Positions 1-7,050 of a DNA stretch of 10,835 bases are shown piece by piece. Positions within the stretch are counted from its first letter, which is position 1; each line of letters begins with the position of its first letter. Both the position numbers and the translations under genes were made by a program. Source of the DNA: Clostridiales bacterium (lineage in GTDB: Bacteria; Bacillota; Clostridia; Lachnospirales; Lachnospiraceae); contig JAHZHN010000024.1 in assembly GCA_019420275.1 (NCBI GenBank), positions 1 to 10,835 of the forward strand, given 5' to 3'. The notes under the pieces are model-generated. The model did not search any database. It was not told the origin of the DNA and worked only from the letters and a program-made list of their open reading frames with translations.

Positions 1-2
1 AT

Positions 3-212
3 TTTGTGGAAAACTGCAGTGAATGGGTGTATTCAGTCCGGAAATGGAGTAATCGTGGATTTACAGACCGAGAACTTGGCAAAGAAAAGATTATTCCAAG
101 TGAAATAGGTTTGCCTGAAATATCAAATCAGGTCACGAAGAAAAAAATCGGGCGAAATGACCCGTGCCCATGTGGAAGCGGGAAGAAGTATAAGCATTGC
201 TGTGGAAAATAA
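3..212 (+). CDS. SEC-C motif protein, 3' end only (partial)
   Basis: The reading frame is open to the left edge, so this is probably the C-terminal end of a longer protein; a GTG at position 6 could be read as a start but no ribosome binding site is visible. The last 20 or so residues form a SEC-C motif, GRNDPCPCGSGKKYKHCC, with the Cys-X-Cys-X8-Cys-Cys arrangement that binds zinc at the C-terminus of SecA and in many unrelated bacterial proteins. The preceding part (WVYSVRKWSNRGFTDRELG) is not a domain I can name. It ends at TAA 210-212. The SEC-C tail says little about function. There is no sign that it belongs to the glycoside cluster: more than 300 bases and a possible terminator separate it from the next gene. 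Confidence 0.7.
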   Translation, partial: FVENCSEWVYSVRKWSNRGFTDRELGKEKIIPSEIGLPEISNQVTKKKIGRNDPCPCGSGKKYKHCCGK

Positions 213-415
213 ATATAATAGCAGGCAAGGAAAATATCAGTTGCCAGAACATTTCCTGATTCACATTGCAAAGGTTTTGACATATTGTATAGAAAAGGCA
301 AAAAAAGGAATTGAAAATGCAGTCAAATACAATATGCAGCAGCCGAATTGATTATTCGAATCTGCCGCAGTTTTTTATTTGCAGATTTTGAAGTCAGCAG
401 TATCCAATGGAAATG

Positions 416-446
416 AAAAGCCGTCGATTTTACATTTCCGGCGTTT
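416..446 (+). terminator. Weak terminator-like hairpin
   Basis: GCCG (420-423) can pair with CGGC (439-442). Flanking A's (416-418) face T's (444-446), and the run GTTTTTAT follows. The GC core is only four pairs and the loop is long, so this is a weak candidate for ending transcription from the SEC-C gene. Confidence 0.3.
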
Positions 447-452
447 TTATAT

Positions 453-480
453 CGTGTTTTTTATGATATGATGGTATCAT
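453..480 (+). promoter_or_regulatory. Possible extended -10 promoter for the AraC-GH39 gene
   Basis: TGGTATCAT at 472-480 fits an extended -10 element (TGnTATAAT-like). The -35 region sixteen bases upstream (CGTGTT, 453-458) is poor, as is common with extended -10 promoters. The -10 box lies within an ATGATA/TATCAT inverted repeat (463-480) that could be a binding site, for example for autoregulation. The start codon is about 40 bases downstream. Confidence 0.35.
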
Positions 481-520
481 CAAAATCATAATAAAGGAAT
501 AGAAGGGACTTGGATAATCA

Positions 521-2935
521 ATGGATATTAACAGCATGAGTTATCATGTACAAAAGGCAGTATCAAGAGAAGAAAATATCCAGACAGAACTACTTGTTAT
601 TTTTTTGCTGGAGGGGAGAATGACACTGAAATATCAGGATGAGAGTTATCAGATGAAAGCGGAAGATATTATTTTGATCAATCCAGGTGTCAGCTATGAA
701 ATCGAGGGAACAAGAGATGCGTTGTATGGAATCGCCGCATTTTCGATGCATTTGCTTACTGCGGTTCTGCAAAGCCGTTATATGATCTTCTATTGCAATT
801 CTGTGGTAGACGACGGCCACTCCTATCAGGATCTGCGTGATATTTTTTTCCAGATGACGGCGGAATATACATTAAAGGCACATCAGACGAACTGCTATCT
901 GGATAGTTTGATGTTTAAACTGCTGGACTGTCTGGTGGAAAATTATCAGCTCAGCCAGAAACGGATCGAGGCATATGAATCAGAGAATGACGCAAGAATG
1001 CGGGAAATTATGCAGTACGTTCTGGCGAATCTGGATCAGGAGATCAGTTTGAATGAACTTGCAGACAGAATGTTTGTATCAACCTCCACTCTTTCGCGCA
1101 TTTTTAAGAAAAATACCGGGGTGTATTTTGCAGATTATGTCATGCAGCTTCGGGTAAAGACAGCGCTTGGACTTTTGAAATATTCGGAACAGAATATGAC
1201 GCAGATCGCGATGACCGCCGGCTTTTCTAATTCTGCGTCATTTAACAGAGCGTTTCGGAAAATTATGGGGACAACTCCGACAGAATATCGAGATAAATAT
1301 CGAAATCAGAACCTGGAGCATGAAGATGCGAAGGAAAAGCAGGCAATAGAAATCCGGGCAGAACTAAAGAAAAAAGGTTATGAACTTGGGAAGCAGGAGA
1401 AGGTCACACGGATCACGCTGGATATGAAAATGTGCAGGGGACATAAATATCATAAATCCTGGAATCAGATGATCAATATCGGACCGATCTGGGATCTGAA
1501 TAAGGCGAATGTACAGTTCCATACTCTGCAGCTGAATGAACATCTTCATTTTAAATATTTCCGCATCTGGAATGTATTTTCGAAAAAAATGATGATCAAT
1601 GACGGGAAAACGGCGGGTCAGTATAATTATGACAGTATCAATCAAGTCTTTGACTTTCTGGTACAGCATCGTCTGAAGCCGTTTCTGGATCTGGGGAGAA
1701 GACCGGATACGGCGCTTCGATCCGATGGAAAAGAAATCTTTTATGAGGAACAGTACATTCCGTTTGCATCCAGAGAAAACTGGGAAATGATGATGGATGA
1801 TTTCTTCTGTCATATTGTAGAGCGCTATGGACAGGAAGAAGTATCTGGATGGATTTTCGAATTGAGCCGGGACTGTATTCATGGAGATGACATCCCCGAA
1901 AATCGATTATATCAGGACGAGCAGTACGATTTTTTCCATGCATGGAAGTTTCTGTATCAGACCGTTAAAAGCAGAATACCGGATGCAAGATTTGGCGGGG
2001 TCAGCAGTATTGTTACAAAAGACTGGAAGTTTCTGAACCAGTTCTTAGAGAGATGTGCGCTGGAACATGTGAATCCGGATTTTGTATCATTCATTTTGTT
2101 TCCATATGATTCTTATCCAACGGACAAGGTACAGGTAAGGAAGATCTCTCAGGATGAATATAATGAAGAAAATCAGATCCGGGAGATCAGACGATTGCTG
2201 GAGCAGGTCAAGATGGAAGAACTTCCGATCTACATTACAGAGATGAATCATACGATCTCCAACAGAAATTATCTCAATGACAGTTGTTTCCGGGCAGCCT
2301 ATGTGGTGAAAAAAATGGAAGCTATTGCAGATCAGGTGGAAATGATCGGTATCATGAGTGGGACAGACTGGGTATCCAGTCATATGGATACGGTGGGGAT
2401 CGTAAATGGCGGGATTGGTCTTCTGAGCAAGGATACAATCCGAAAACCGGCATATTTTGCAGTAGATTTTCTAAATCAACTGGGAGAATATCTTCTGGAT
2501 AAAGGGGAGAATTATATTGTAACAAGAAAAGAAAGCGGAGATATCTATATTTTGTGTTTTTATTATTCCTGGTTTAAACGCAGTTATTTTTTACAGGAAG
2601 AAGACGTAGATTTGAGAAAATATAATTCCATGGTATTTAAAGATGAGAACCCGCTGCATTTGAACTTTCACTTTGAGAACCTGAAAAAGAGCGGAGACTA
2701 TTATCTGAAGAAGAGAACCTTAAACAGGCAGAATGGCAGTATTTTGAATGAATGGGGAAAATTTCAGTACGATATACGCCTGACAAGACAGGATGTAAAA
2801 TATCTGCAGGGCATAAGCTTTCCGACGCTTTCTCAAAGCAAAGCAAAAGTACTGCAGGGGGAGAATGTCCTGGATATGAAGGTGGTTCTGGAACCGCATG
2901 AAGTCAGTCTGATCCATATTTTTTGCAGACAATGA
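521..2935 (+). CDS. AraC-family transcriptional regulator with GH39-like domain
   Basis: This 804-residue protein has three parts. Residues about 20-100 form a cupin-like ligand-sensing domain (VIFLLEGRMTL, ILINPGVSYEI). Residues about 158-262 are an AraC/XylS DNA-binding domain with two helix-turn-helices (LNELADRMFVSTSTLSRIF; ITQIA-type second helix around 227, then the FNRAFRKIMGTTPTEYR signature). Residues about 300-800 resemble GH39 beta-xylosidase-type TIM barrels (FRIWNVF, GWIFELSRD, ITEMNHTISNRNYLNDSC). The putative nucleophile E574 is kept. The acid/base position, normally the Glu of an NEP motif, reads SRDC (D451), so a sugar-sensing rather than catalytic role is likely. The gene has a GAAGGGA ribosome binding site about 12 bases before the ATG and its own terminator. 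Its position upstream of the symporter operon in the same direction suggests it is the local activator; this is inference. Confidence 0.88.
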   Translation: MDINSMSYHVQKAVSREENIQTELLVIFLLEGRMTLKYQDESYQMKAEDIILINPGVSYEIEGTRDALYGIAAFSMHLLTAVLQSRYMIFYCNSVVDDGHSYQDLRDIFFQMTAEYTLKAHQTNCYLDSLMFKLLDCLVENYQLSQKRIEAYESENDARMREIMQYVLANLDQEISLNELADRMFVSTSTLSRIFKKNTGVYFADYVMQLRVKTALGLLKYSEQNMTQIAMTAGFSNSASFNRAFRKIMGTTPTEYRDKYRNQNLEHEDAKEKQAIEIRAELKKKGYELGKQEKVTRITLDMKMCRGHKYHKSWNQMINIGPIWDLNKANVQFHTLQLNEHLHFKYFRIWNVFSKKMMINDGKTAGQYNYDSINQVFDFLVQHRLKPFLDLGRRPDTALRSDGKEIFYEEQYIPFASRENWEMMMDDFFCHIVERYGQEEVSGWIFELSRDCIHGDDIPENRLYQDEQYDFFHAWKFLYQTVKSRIPDARFGGVSSIVTKDWKFLNQFLERCALEHVNPDFVSFILFPYDSYPTDKVQVRKISQDEYNEENQIREIRRLLEQVKMEELPIYITEMNHTISNRNYLNDSCFRAAYVVKKMEAIADQVEMIGIMSGTDWVSSHMDTVGIVNGGIGLLSKDTIRKPAYFAVDFLNQLGEYLLDKGENYIVTRKESGDIYILCFYYSWFKRSYFLQEEDVDLRKYNSMVFKDENPLHLNFHFENLKKSGDYYLKKRTLNRQNGSILNEWGKFQYDIRLTRQDVKYLQGISFPTLSQSKAKVLQGENVLDMKVVLEPHEVSLIHIFCRQ

Positions 2936-2980
2936 TTCAAAAAATAAGAAAAATATCGTTTGATCCACTTACAAATGAGA

Positions 2981-3025
2981 ATCTGTGCAACAAATGAGTT
3001 ACAGTTGTTGCACAGATCTTTTTTT
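2981..3025 (+). terminator. Rho-independent terminator after the AraC-GH39 gene
   Basis: A perfect 13-bp stem pairs 2981-2993 (ATCTGTGCAACAA) with 3005-3017 (TTGTTGCACAGAT) around an 11-base loop, followed by C and seven T's (3019-3025). This is a strong intrinsic terminator about 45 bases after the stop codon. The same stem contains the palindrome repeated near 5981, so it may also be a protein-binding site. Confidence 0.85.
2986..3012. promoter_or_regulatory. Candidate operator, copy 1: TGCAACA-N13-TGTTGCA
   Basis: Inverted arms TGCAACA (2986-2992) and TGTTGCA (3006-3012) are separated by 13 bases starting AATG. The same arms, spacing and AATG recur at 5981-6007, in front of the second operon. 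Arm centres are 20 bases apart, about two helical turns, which suits a dimeric DNA-binding protein. The site lies about 195 bases before the symporter start and about 105 bases upstream of a possible -35 box. It also forms part of the terminator stem, so copy 1 alone would not be evidence of an operator. Confidence 0.5.
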
Positions 3026-3116
3026 GAAGATGCGCATTGAAAATAATCGTTAGAAATACAGAAATTTTGAAGAGAAAACAAACAGGACATTCTGATAAGA
3101 TAGGATTATCGAATAA

Positions 3117-3146
3117 TTGACAGACCGGTTGTTGATACGATACGAG
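3117..3146 (+). promoter_or_regulatory. Possible promoter of the symporter/deglycosidase operon
   Basis: A consensus -35 box TTGACA lies at 3117-3122. The best -10 choices are poor (GATACG at 3139-3144, spacing 16, or TACGAG at 3141-3146, spacing 18), which would fit a promoter that needs an activator. A small palindrome ATTAT-CGA-ATAAT (3105-3117) abuts the -35 box. The start codon is about 50 bases further on. Confidence 0.35.
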
Positions 3147-3194
3147 ACTTAAAAAGAAAAAGAGAAAATATGAAAAAGAAAAGAGGTAAAAATA

Positions 3195-4556
3195 ATGAAC
3201 AAGAAGCTAACAGCGACAAAGGCAGCCACCATCTGTTACGGCTTTGGTGATCTGGCTTCTCAGTTTGTATGGACCTATGTGGGATCTTATCTGACAATTT
3301 ATTATACAGATATTGTAGGGCTTGCACCTGTTGCAGTATCGGCGATCATGATGCTGGCGCGTATCTGGGATGCGATCAATGATCCGATGATGGGAGCAAT
3401 TGCAGAGCGAACCCGTTCGAAGTTCGGAAGATTCCGTCCTTATATCGCATTCGGAGCTCCGTTGCTTGCGATTTTCAGTGTGCTGACTTTTACAAATCCA
3501 TTTAGTGGAAACTCCGCAGCGGGTGTGATCTGGGCAGCAGTGATTTACATAATTGCCGGTATGCTGTACACACTGGTCAATATTCCATATGGAGCCATGG
3601 CAGCAGTAATGACAGAAGATGCGGATCAAAGAAATGTATTGAATACGTCCAGAAATATCGGAATGAATCTGGGAATGGTAATCGTAAATGGAGCATCCGC
3701 AGGCCTGGCTTTAAAATTTTCAGGTGCGGGCGCAGAAGTTGCAAACGGACACGGCTATATGATGGTAGCGCTGATCTATGCGATCATTGCTGTTCCGATG
3801 TTTTTGATCGTGTTCTTTACATCGAAAGAAGTAGTACAGCCGGTGGAAGAGCCAAAGCCGTTTTCATTTAAAGAAACGGTAAACAATCTGATCAAGAATA
3901 AATATCTCATGATCATCACGCTGGTGATGGCGCTGCAGATGACTGCTTTCATGGGAAGAATTGCGATTACATCATATTACGTGATTTATTGTCTCGGCTC
4001 TTTTACGATGATCGCGCTGATTATGACGATTCCGTCTCTTGGAGGAATCGTCGGCTCATTCTTTGTTCCGTTTTTTGCAAAGAAATTCGGAAAGAGAAAT
4101 GTGCTCATGGGATCGATGATCATACAGGGAATCGGACTTGTGATCATGTATCTTGCACCATTTGATAATATGAACATGGTATTGGCAGGAGATATTATTT
4201 TTGGATTATTCAATGTTGGATTCCCGATGAGTCTTTCTATGGTGGCAGATTCTGTAGATTATATGGAATTAAAAACAGGAGTTCGTACAGACGGTACTGC
4301 CTATGCAACCTATGGTCTTGCAACAAAATTTGGAAATGCGGTAGGAGGAGCTTTTGGAATCCTGATCATGGGAGCGTTTGGATATGTGGCAAATGCCGAA
4401 CAGACAGCACAGGCATTGAATGGGATCAACTTTACGGTGAACCTTCTTCCGGCGATTTTGTTCTTCCTGGCAGCAGCAACCTGTCTGCTTTGGAGAATGA
4501 GCGATAAAGATGCAGAGGAGATCCGGGCACAGTTGAGAGAAAAACAGAATGTGTAA
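3195..4556 (+). CDS. GPH-family (MelB-type) glycoside:cation symporter
   Basis: A 453-residue membrane transporter of the glycoside-pentoside-hexuronide:cation symporter family within the major facilitator superfamily, with a typical length and about 12 hydrophobic segments. The N-terminus YGFGDLASQ and the loop ARIWDAINDPMMGAIAERT followed by RSKFGRFRPYI are family hallmarks. Asp59 and Asp63 in WDAINDP line up with the cation-binding aspartates of E. coli MelB. Expected role: uptake of a glycoside across the cytoplasmic membrane driven by Na+ or H+, without phosphorylation. The substrate cannot be read from the sequence; the downstream deglycosidase genes suggest an intact glucoside or a C-glycoside. 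The ATG at 3195 is preceded by AAGAGG at 3181-3186. It is the first gene of the operon, and the next gene's ribosome binding site starts within nine bases of its stop. Confidence 0.9.
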   Translation: MNKKLTATKAATICYGFGDLASQFVWTYVGSYLTIYYTDIVGLAPVAVSAIMMLARIWDAINDPMMGAIAERTRSKFGRFRPYIAFGAPLLAIFSVLTFTNPFSGNSAAGVIWAAVIYIIAGMLYTLVNIPYGAMAAVMTEDADQRNVLNTSRNIGMNLGMVIVNGASAGLALKFSGAGAEVANGHGYMMVALIYAIIAVPMFLIVFFTSKEVVQPVEEPKPFSFKETVNNLIKNKYLMIITLVMALQMTAFMGRIAITSYYVIYCLGSFTMIALIMTIPSLGGIVGSFFVPFFAKKFGKRNVLMGSMIIQGIGLVIMYLAPFDNMNMVLAGDIIFGLFNVGFPMSLSMVADSVDYMELKTGVRTDGTAYATYGLATKFGNAVGGAFGILIMGAFGYVANAEQTAQALNGINFTVNLLPAILFFLAAATCLLWRMSDKDAEEIRAQLREKQNV

Positions 4557-4564
4557 ATGGAAAC

Positions 4565-4570
4565 AGGAGG
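4565..4570 (+). promoter_or_regulatory. Ribosome binding site deciding the start at 4578
   Basis: AGGAGG at 4565-4570 sits seven bases before the ATG at 4578. An in-frame ATG at 4557, directly after the symporter stop, would place this Shine-Dalgarno inside the coding region and has no good site of its own, so 4578 is preferred. Confidence 0.8.
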
Positions 4571-4577
4571 TAGAAAT

Positions 4578-5450
4578 ATGTATCACTATGAAAAAAAAGG
4601 ACCAAAACGCGGAGTCGCACTATACAGCTATTCAGCCGAATTTGGATTGACAAAGACATTGGAGGACTGTTTTGAAGATCTTCATGATATGGGAGCTCAT
4701 GGAATTGAAATTCTTGCAAATACACATATTGAGAACTATCCGTATCCGACAGATGAGTGGGTGGAAAAATGGTGGCGTCTTTGTGATAAATATGAAATCG
4801 TTCCGGTAGAGTATGGAAACTGGATCGATTCTCATGTACTGGGAGACAGAGATCTGACGACAGAGGAATCCGTAGAAATGCTCAAAAGAGATATCCGTCT
4901 GGCGCACAGACTGGGATTTAAAGTAATGAGAACGAAAATGCCGGTGATCAACGATCTTCTGGAACCGGTTGAAAACTGGAGAGAGATCATCAAAGGTGCG
5001 CTTCCTCTGGCAGAAGAACTGGATATTCAGATGTGTCCGGAAATTCATACGCCGTCAAACCTGAAAGGAAAATTAGTGACAGATTTTGTAGAGTTTATCC
5101 GGGAAACAGGAACGAAACATTTTGGACTGAATATCGATTTTTCAGTCTTCCGAACAGAGTTTAAGGAAGGAGAATGGGTCGATCCAAACTTTACTCCAAA
5201 TAAGCCGGAAGATATCATACCGCTGCTGCCATATGTGTATTGCTGCCATGCAAAATTCATCAATATGAATGATGCGTTTGAAGAAACCACGATCCCTTAT
5301 CCGGAAATCATTCAAATCCTGCAGGAAAATGAATACGAGGGCTACTTGTTAAGTGAATATGAAGGCGCGGATAAATACGATGAAGGATATGAAGTGGGTC
5401 AGACTCTGAGAAAACAGCATATTATGCTGAAAAATTTGTTGGGAGATTAA
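4578..5450 (+). CDS. C-glycoside deglycosidase alpha subunit (TIM-barrel sugar isomerase/epimerase fold)
   Basis: A 290-residue protein of the xylose-isomerase-like TIM-barrel (sugar phosphate isomerase/epimerase, AP endonuclease 2) superfamily. Likely divalent metal ligands are E155 (MCPEIHTPS), D187 (LNIDFSVF), H224 (YCCHAKF) and E260 (LLSEYEG), the Glu-Asp-His-Glu set of this fold; H157 is a further candidate active-site residue. The partner directly downstream matches the CGD beta subunit, which separates this protein from ordinary epimerases and points to the alpha subunit of C-glycoside deglycosidase (DgpC, DfgA/B, CarB type). These metal-dependent (Mn2+) cytoplasmic enzymes split 3-keto C-glycosides by an elimination step into aglycone and a 3-keto-2-hydroxyglucal. 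The actual substrate is unknown; 3-keto O-glycosides are an alternative. A sugar epimerase without C-glycoside activity remains possible. The start is set by AGGAGG at 4565. Confidence 0.8.
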   Translation: MYHYEKKGPKRGVALYSYSAEFGLTKTLEDCFEDLHDMGAHGIEILANTHIENYPYPTDEWVEKWWRLCDKYEIVPVEYGNWIDSHVLGDRDLTTEESVEMLKRDIRLAHRLGFKVMRTKMPVINDLLEPVENWREIIKGALPLAEELDIQMCPEIHTPSNLKGKLVTDFVEFIRETGTKHFGLNIDFSVFRTEFKEGEWVDPNFTPNKPEDIIPLLPYVYCCHAKFINMNDAFEETTIPYPEIIQILQENEYEGYLLSEYEGADKYDEGYEVGQTLRKQHIMLKNLLGD

Positions 5451-5465
5451 GGAGGATATTGTATT

Positions 5466-5909
5466 ATGGAAAAACAGGTCATTCAATCCGTTGGATTCAG
5501 AAATATAAAAGATGAAGAGGGAAATGTAACAGGCTTTCAGTTTAAAGTGCGTCTGCCTTATTACAGAGGAATTTTCCTTTCTCAGATTCGTCCGGGTACT
5601 CTTTATATCGATGGGGAAAAAATTGAAAAAGACCAGATCATCTGGAATATCAATGGCGAAGATTTCACGAATGAGGAAATGGCACAAGATTTTCAGAGAC
5701 ACTGGGCAGTTACAACTCCGGCAGTTTTAAAAGTAAGGAAAGAAGGCGGACTTGCGCAGGGATACCATGATCTGAAATATGGTTTTTGCTTTACCTCATC
5801 TTATATGCCTCCGATCATTCAGGCACACCTGGATCCGGATCAGGAGAGCATGGTATTTATGCCGGAATTTGGACATCATGTCAATGAAAGAAGACTTTTG
5901 ATCGTATAA
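5466..5909 (+). CDS. C-glycoside deglycosidase beta subunit (CGDB / DUF6379 family)
   Basis: A small 147-residue protein without signal peptide or membrane segment. Its pattern (YYRGIFLSQI, LYIDGEKI, IIWNINGEDFT, RHWAVTTPAVLKV, GGLAQGYHDLKYG, TSSYMPP) is that of the beta subunit of C-glycoside deglycosidases (DgpB/CarC type), a beta-sandwich protein known to bind the TIM-barrel alpha subunit and to be needed for activity. The length is typical. AGGAGG at 5450-5455 overlaps the stop codon of the alpha subunit, and only 15 bases separate the two genes, so translation is probably coupled and the subunits made in equal amounts. It is the last gene of the first operon, followed by a terminator. 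Recognition is from recalled family patterns, not a database search, but the pairing with the alpha subunit makes it fairly secure. Confidence 0.82.
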   Translation: MEKQVIQSVGFRNIKDEEGNVTGFQFKVRLPYYRGIFLSQIRPGTLYIDGEKIEKDQIIWNINGEDFTNEEMAQDFQRHWAVTTPAVLKVRKEGGLAQGYHDLKYGFCFTSSYMPPIIQAHLDPDQESMVFMPEFGHHVNERRLLIV

Positions 5910-5931
5910 GTGTATAGAACGTAAAAAACAT

Positions 5932-5968
5932 AAATCCTGTCTGGGTATTGTTCCGGGCAGGATTTTTT
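5932..5968 (+). terminator. Rho-independent terminator after the deglycosidase beta gene
   Basis: A 13-bp stem pairs 5932-5944 (AAATCCTGTCTGG) with 5953-5965 (CCGGGCAGGATTT), with two G-U pairs and an eight-base loop. The T run continues to 5968. It lies about 22 bases after the stop codon and separates the first operon from the second. Confidence 0.8.
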
Positions 5969-5980
5969 AAATGAACAGAA

Positions 5981-6007
5981 TGCAACAAATGTACTGCGTC
6001 TGTTGCA
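5981..6007. promoter_or_regulatory. Candidate operator, copy 2: TGCAACA-N13-TGTTGCA
   Basis: Arms TGCAACA (5981-5987) and TGTTGCA (6001-6007) with a 13-base spacer starting AATG, the same as the site at 2986-3012. Here no T run follows, so it is not a terminator and needs another explanation, most simply a regulator binding site. It lies about 175 bases before the start at 6169. Downstream promoter boxes are unclear: TATAGT at 6096-6101 is a possible -10 with only weak -35 partners (T-rich, 6072-6077). Confidence 0.6.
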
Positions 6008-6154
6008 AAGATGCTTTTCCAGAGGGGAGATCGTGCAAAAAAGAGAAAGAAAAGTGAAACCTGAGAAAATATTTTTTGAGTATAAAACGGTAAGATATAG
6101 TCAGAAAGAAACAAATGAGCCATGAAAAACAAAATTATAAAATCAGAGAAGAAA

Positions 6155-6160
6155 GAGAGG
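6155..6160 (+). promoter_or_regulatory. Ribosome binding site deciding the start at 6169
   Basis: GAGAGG at 6155-6160 is eight bases before the ATG at 6169. The in-frame ATG at 6115 would add 18 charged residues (MSHEKQNYKIREEREDKK) unlike the family's N-terminus and lacks a comparable site, so 6169 is preferred. Confidence 0.75.
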
Positions 6161-6168
6161 ACAAAAAA

Positions 6169-7008
6169 ATGGGTAAGAAACTTCCGGTTGGCATTCAGGT
6201 TTATGGATTACGGGATCTTCTGGAGAATACACCTGAGAATTTTAAAGCCGTGATGCAGAAAGTAAAAGATTTGGGGTATGACGGAGTAGAACTGGCCGGG
6301 CTGTATGGCCTGAAGCCGGAATATGTGAAACAGGTACTGGATGAGGTTGGACTGATCCCGATCAGCGCGCATGTAGCATTTGCAGAGATGATGGAAAATC
6401 TGGATCAGATTTTGAAGGACTATGCAGTGATCGGTGTGAAATATCTGGTCATGCCTTATATGGCAGAGGAATATCGACCGGTGAATCCGGAGGGATTTCA
6501 GAAATTCCTTCCCCTGTTAAATGAAGTGGGACAAAAAATCCATGATGCGGGTATGACGTTTTTGTATCACAACCATGATTTTGAGTTTGTGAAGCTGCCG
6601 GACGGACAGTGGGGGTACGATGCGATGTTTGATGCGATTCCTCACGATCATTTGATGTCAGAGCTGGATACCTGCTGGTGTGATGTGGCAACCGGGGAAG
6701 CGCCGGAATTTGTCCGTAAATATACAGACCGGATTCCGGTCGTACATTTGAAAGATTACATCAAAAAAGGTGAAGTCAAAAACATGTATAAACTCATTGG
6801 AATTGAGACCGAAGAGGAAGAAGGAGATACCGGTTATTTTGGATTCCGTCCGGTCGGTTTTGGACAGATGGTTTGGGAACCGGTTCTGGAAGCTGCGATC
6901 GATGCAAATGCAAAATGGGTGATCGTAGAGCAGGATGAGCACTATGACATGGAACCGCTGGAGTGTGCGAGAAGAAGCCGGGAATATTTGAAGATTCTTG
7001 GATGGTAA
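6169..7008 (+). CDS. Sugar phosphate isomerase/epimerase family protein (TIM barrel)
   Basis: A 279-residue cytoplasmic TIM-barrel protein of the xylose-isomerase-like/IolE-type superfamily. Visible motifs are GIQVYGLRD at the first strand, ISAHVAF (H68), LYHNHDFEF (about 132-140), SELDTCW (E165, D167), VVHLKDY (H193) and VIVEQDEHYD (E254); D167, H193 and E254 are likely metal ligands. GFRPVGFGQMVWEPVLEAA is typical of the subgroup found beside Gfo/Idh/MocA dehydrogenases, as with YcjR beside YcjS in E. coli, which acts on 3-keto sugars. It differs clearly from the alpha subunit at 4578 and has no beta partner. Proposed job: hydration, epimerisation or isomerisation of the 3-keto sugar left after deglycosylation. 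The exact reaction is inference; a second lyase/hydrolase acting on 3-keto glycosides is an alternative. It is the first gene of the second operon. Confidence 0.82.
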   Translation: MGKKLPVGIQVYGLRDLLENTPENFKAVMQKVKDLGYDGVELAGLYGLKPEYVKQVLDEVGLIPISAHVAFAEMMENLDQILKDYAVIGVKYLVMPYMAEEYRPVNPEGFQKFLPLLNEVGQKIHDAGMTFLYHNHDFEFVKLPDGQWGYDAMFDAIPHDHLMSELDTCWCDVATGEAPEFVRKYTDRIPVVHLKDYIKKGEVKNMYKLIGIETEEEEGDTGYFGFRPVGFGQMVWEPVLEAAIDANAKWVIVEQDEHYDMEPLECARRSREYLKILGW

Positions 7009-7050
7009 CAGTAGAAATATTTAATAGATAAAAAAGGAGACAAAACGATT

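Larger units (their letters stand above)
213..520. other. Intergenic region before the AraC-GH39 regulator
   Basis: This 308-base stretch holds no convincing gene. A 64-codon frame at 157-351 overlaps the SEC-C end and has no domain or good ribosome binding site. Visible elements are a loose inverted repeat AATCTGC (359-365) / GCAGATT (381-387), a weak terminator-like hairpin at 416-446, and an inverted repeat ATGATA (463-468) / TATCAT (475-480) that overlaps a possible extended -10 box in front of the regulator. Confidence 0.5.

Noticed and set aside
157..351. Plus-strand 64-codon frame after the SEC-C protein
   Set aside because: It overlaps the SEC-C coding end in another frame, has no good ribosome binding site and no recognisable domain.
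1364..1882. Minus-strand frame of 172 codons
   Set aside because: It is antisense to the GH39-like part of the regulator and has no family motif or ribosome binding site.
3170..3250. Short plus-strand frame starting MKKKRGKNNEQE that overlaps the symporter start
   Set aside because: It runs 26 codons out of frame over the symporter start; the purine-rich sequence is better explained as the symporter's ribosome binding region.
4319..4329. TGCAACAAAAT inside the symporter gene as a third operator half-site
   Set aside because: The matching TGTTGCA arm at the 13-base spacing is absent, so it is probably chance within coding sequence.
4557..4577. Upstream start (ATG 4557) for the deglycosidase alpha subunit
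   Set aside because: AGGAGG at 4565-4570 lies inside this extension and is placed ideally for the ATG at 4578.
6115..6168. Upstream start (ATG 6115) for the second TIM-barrel protein
   Set aside because: The added 18 residues are charged and unlike the family's N-terminus, and GAGAGG at 6155-6160 serves the ATG at 6169.
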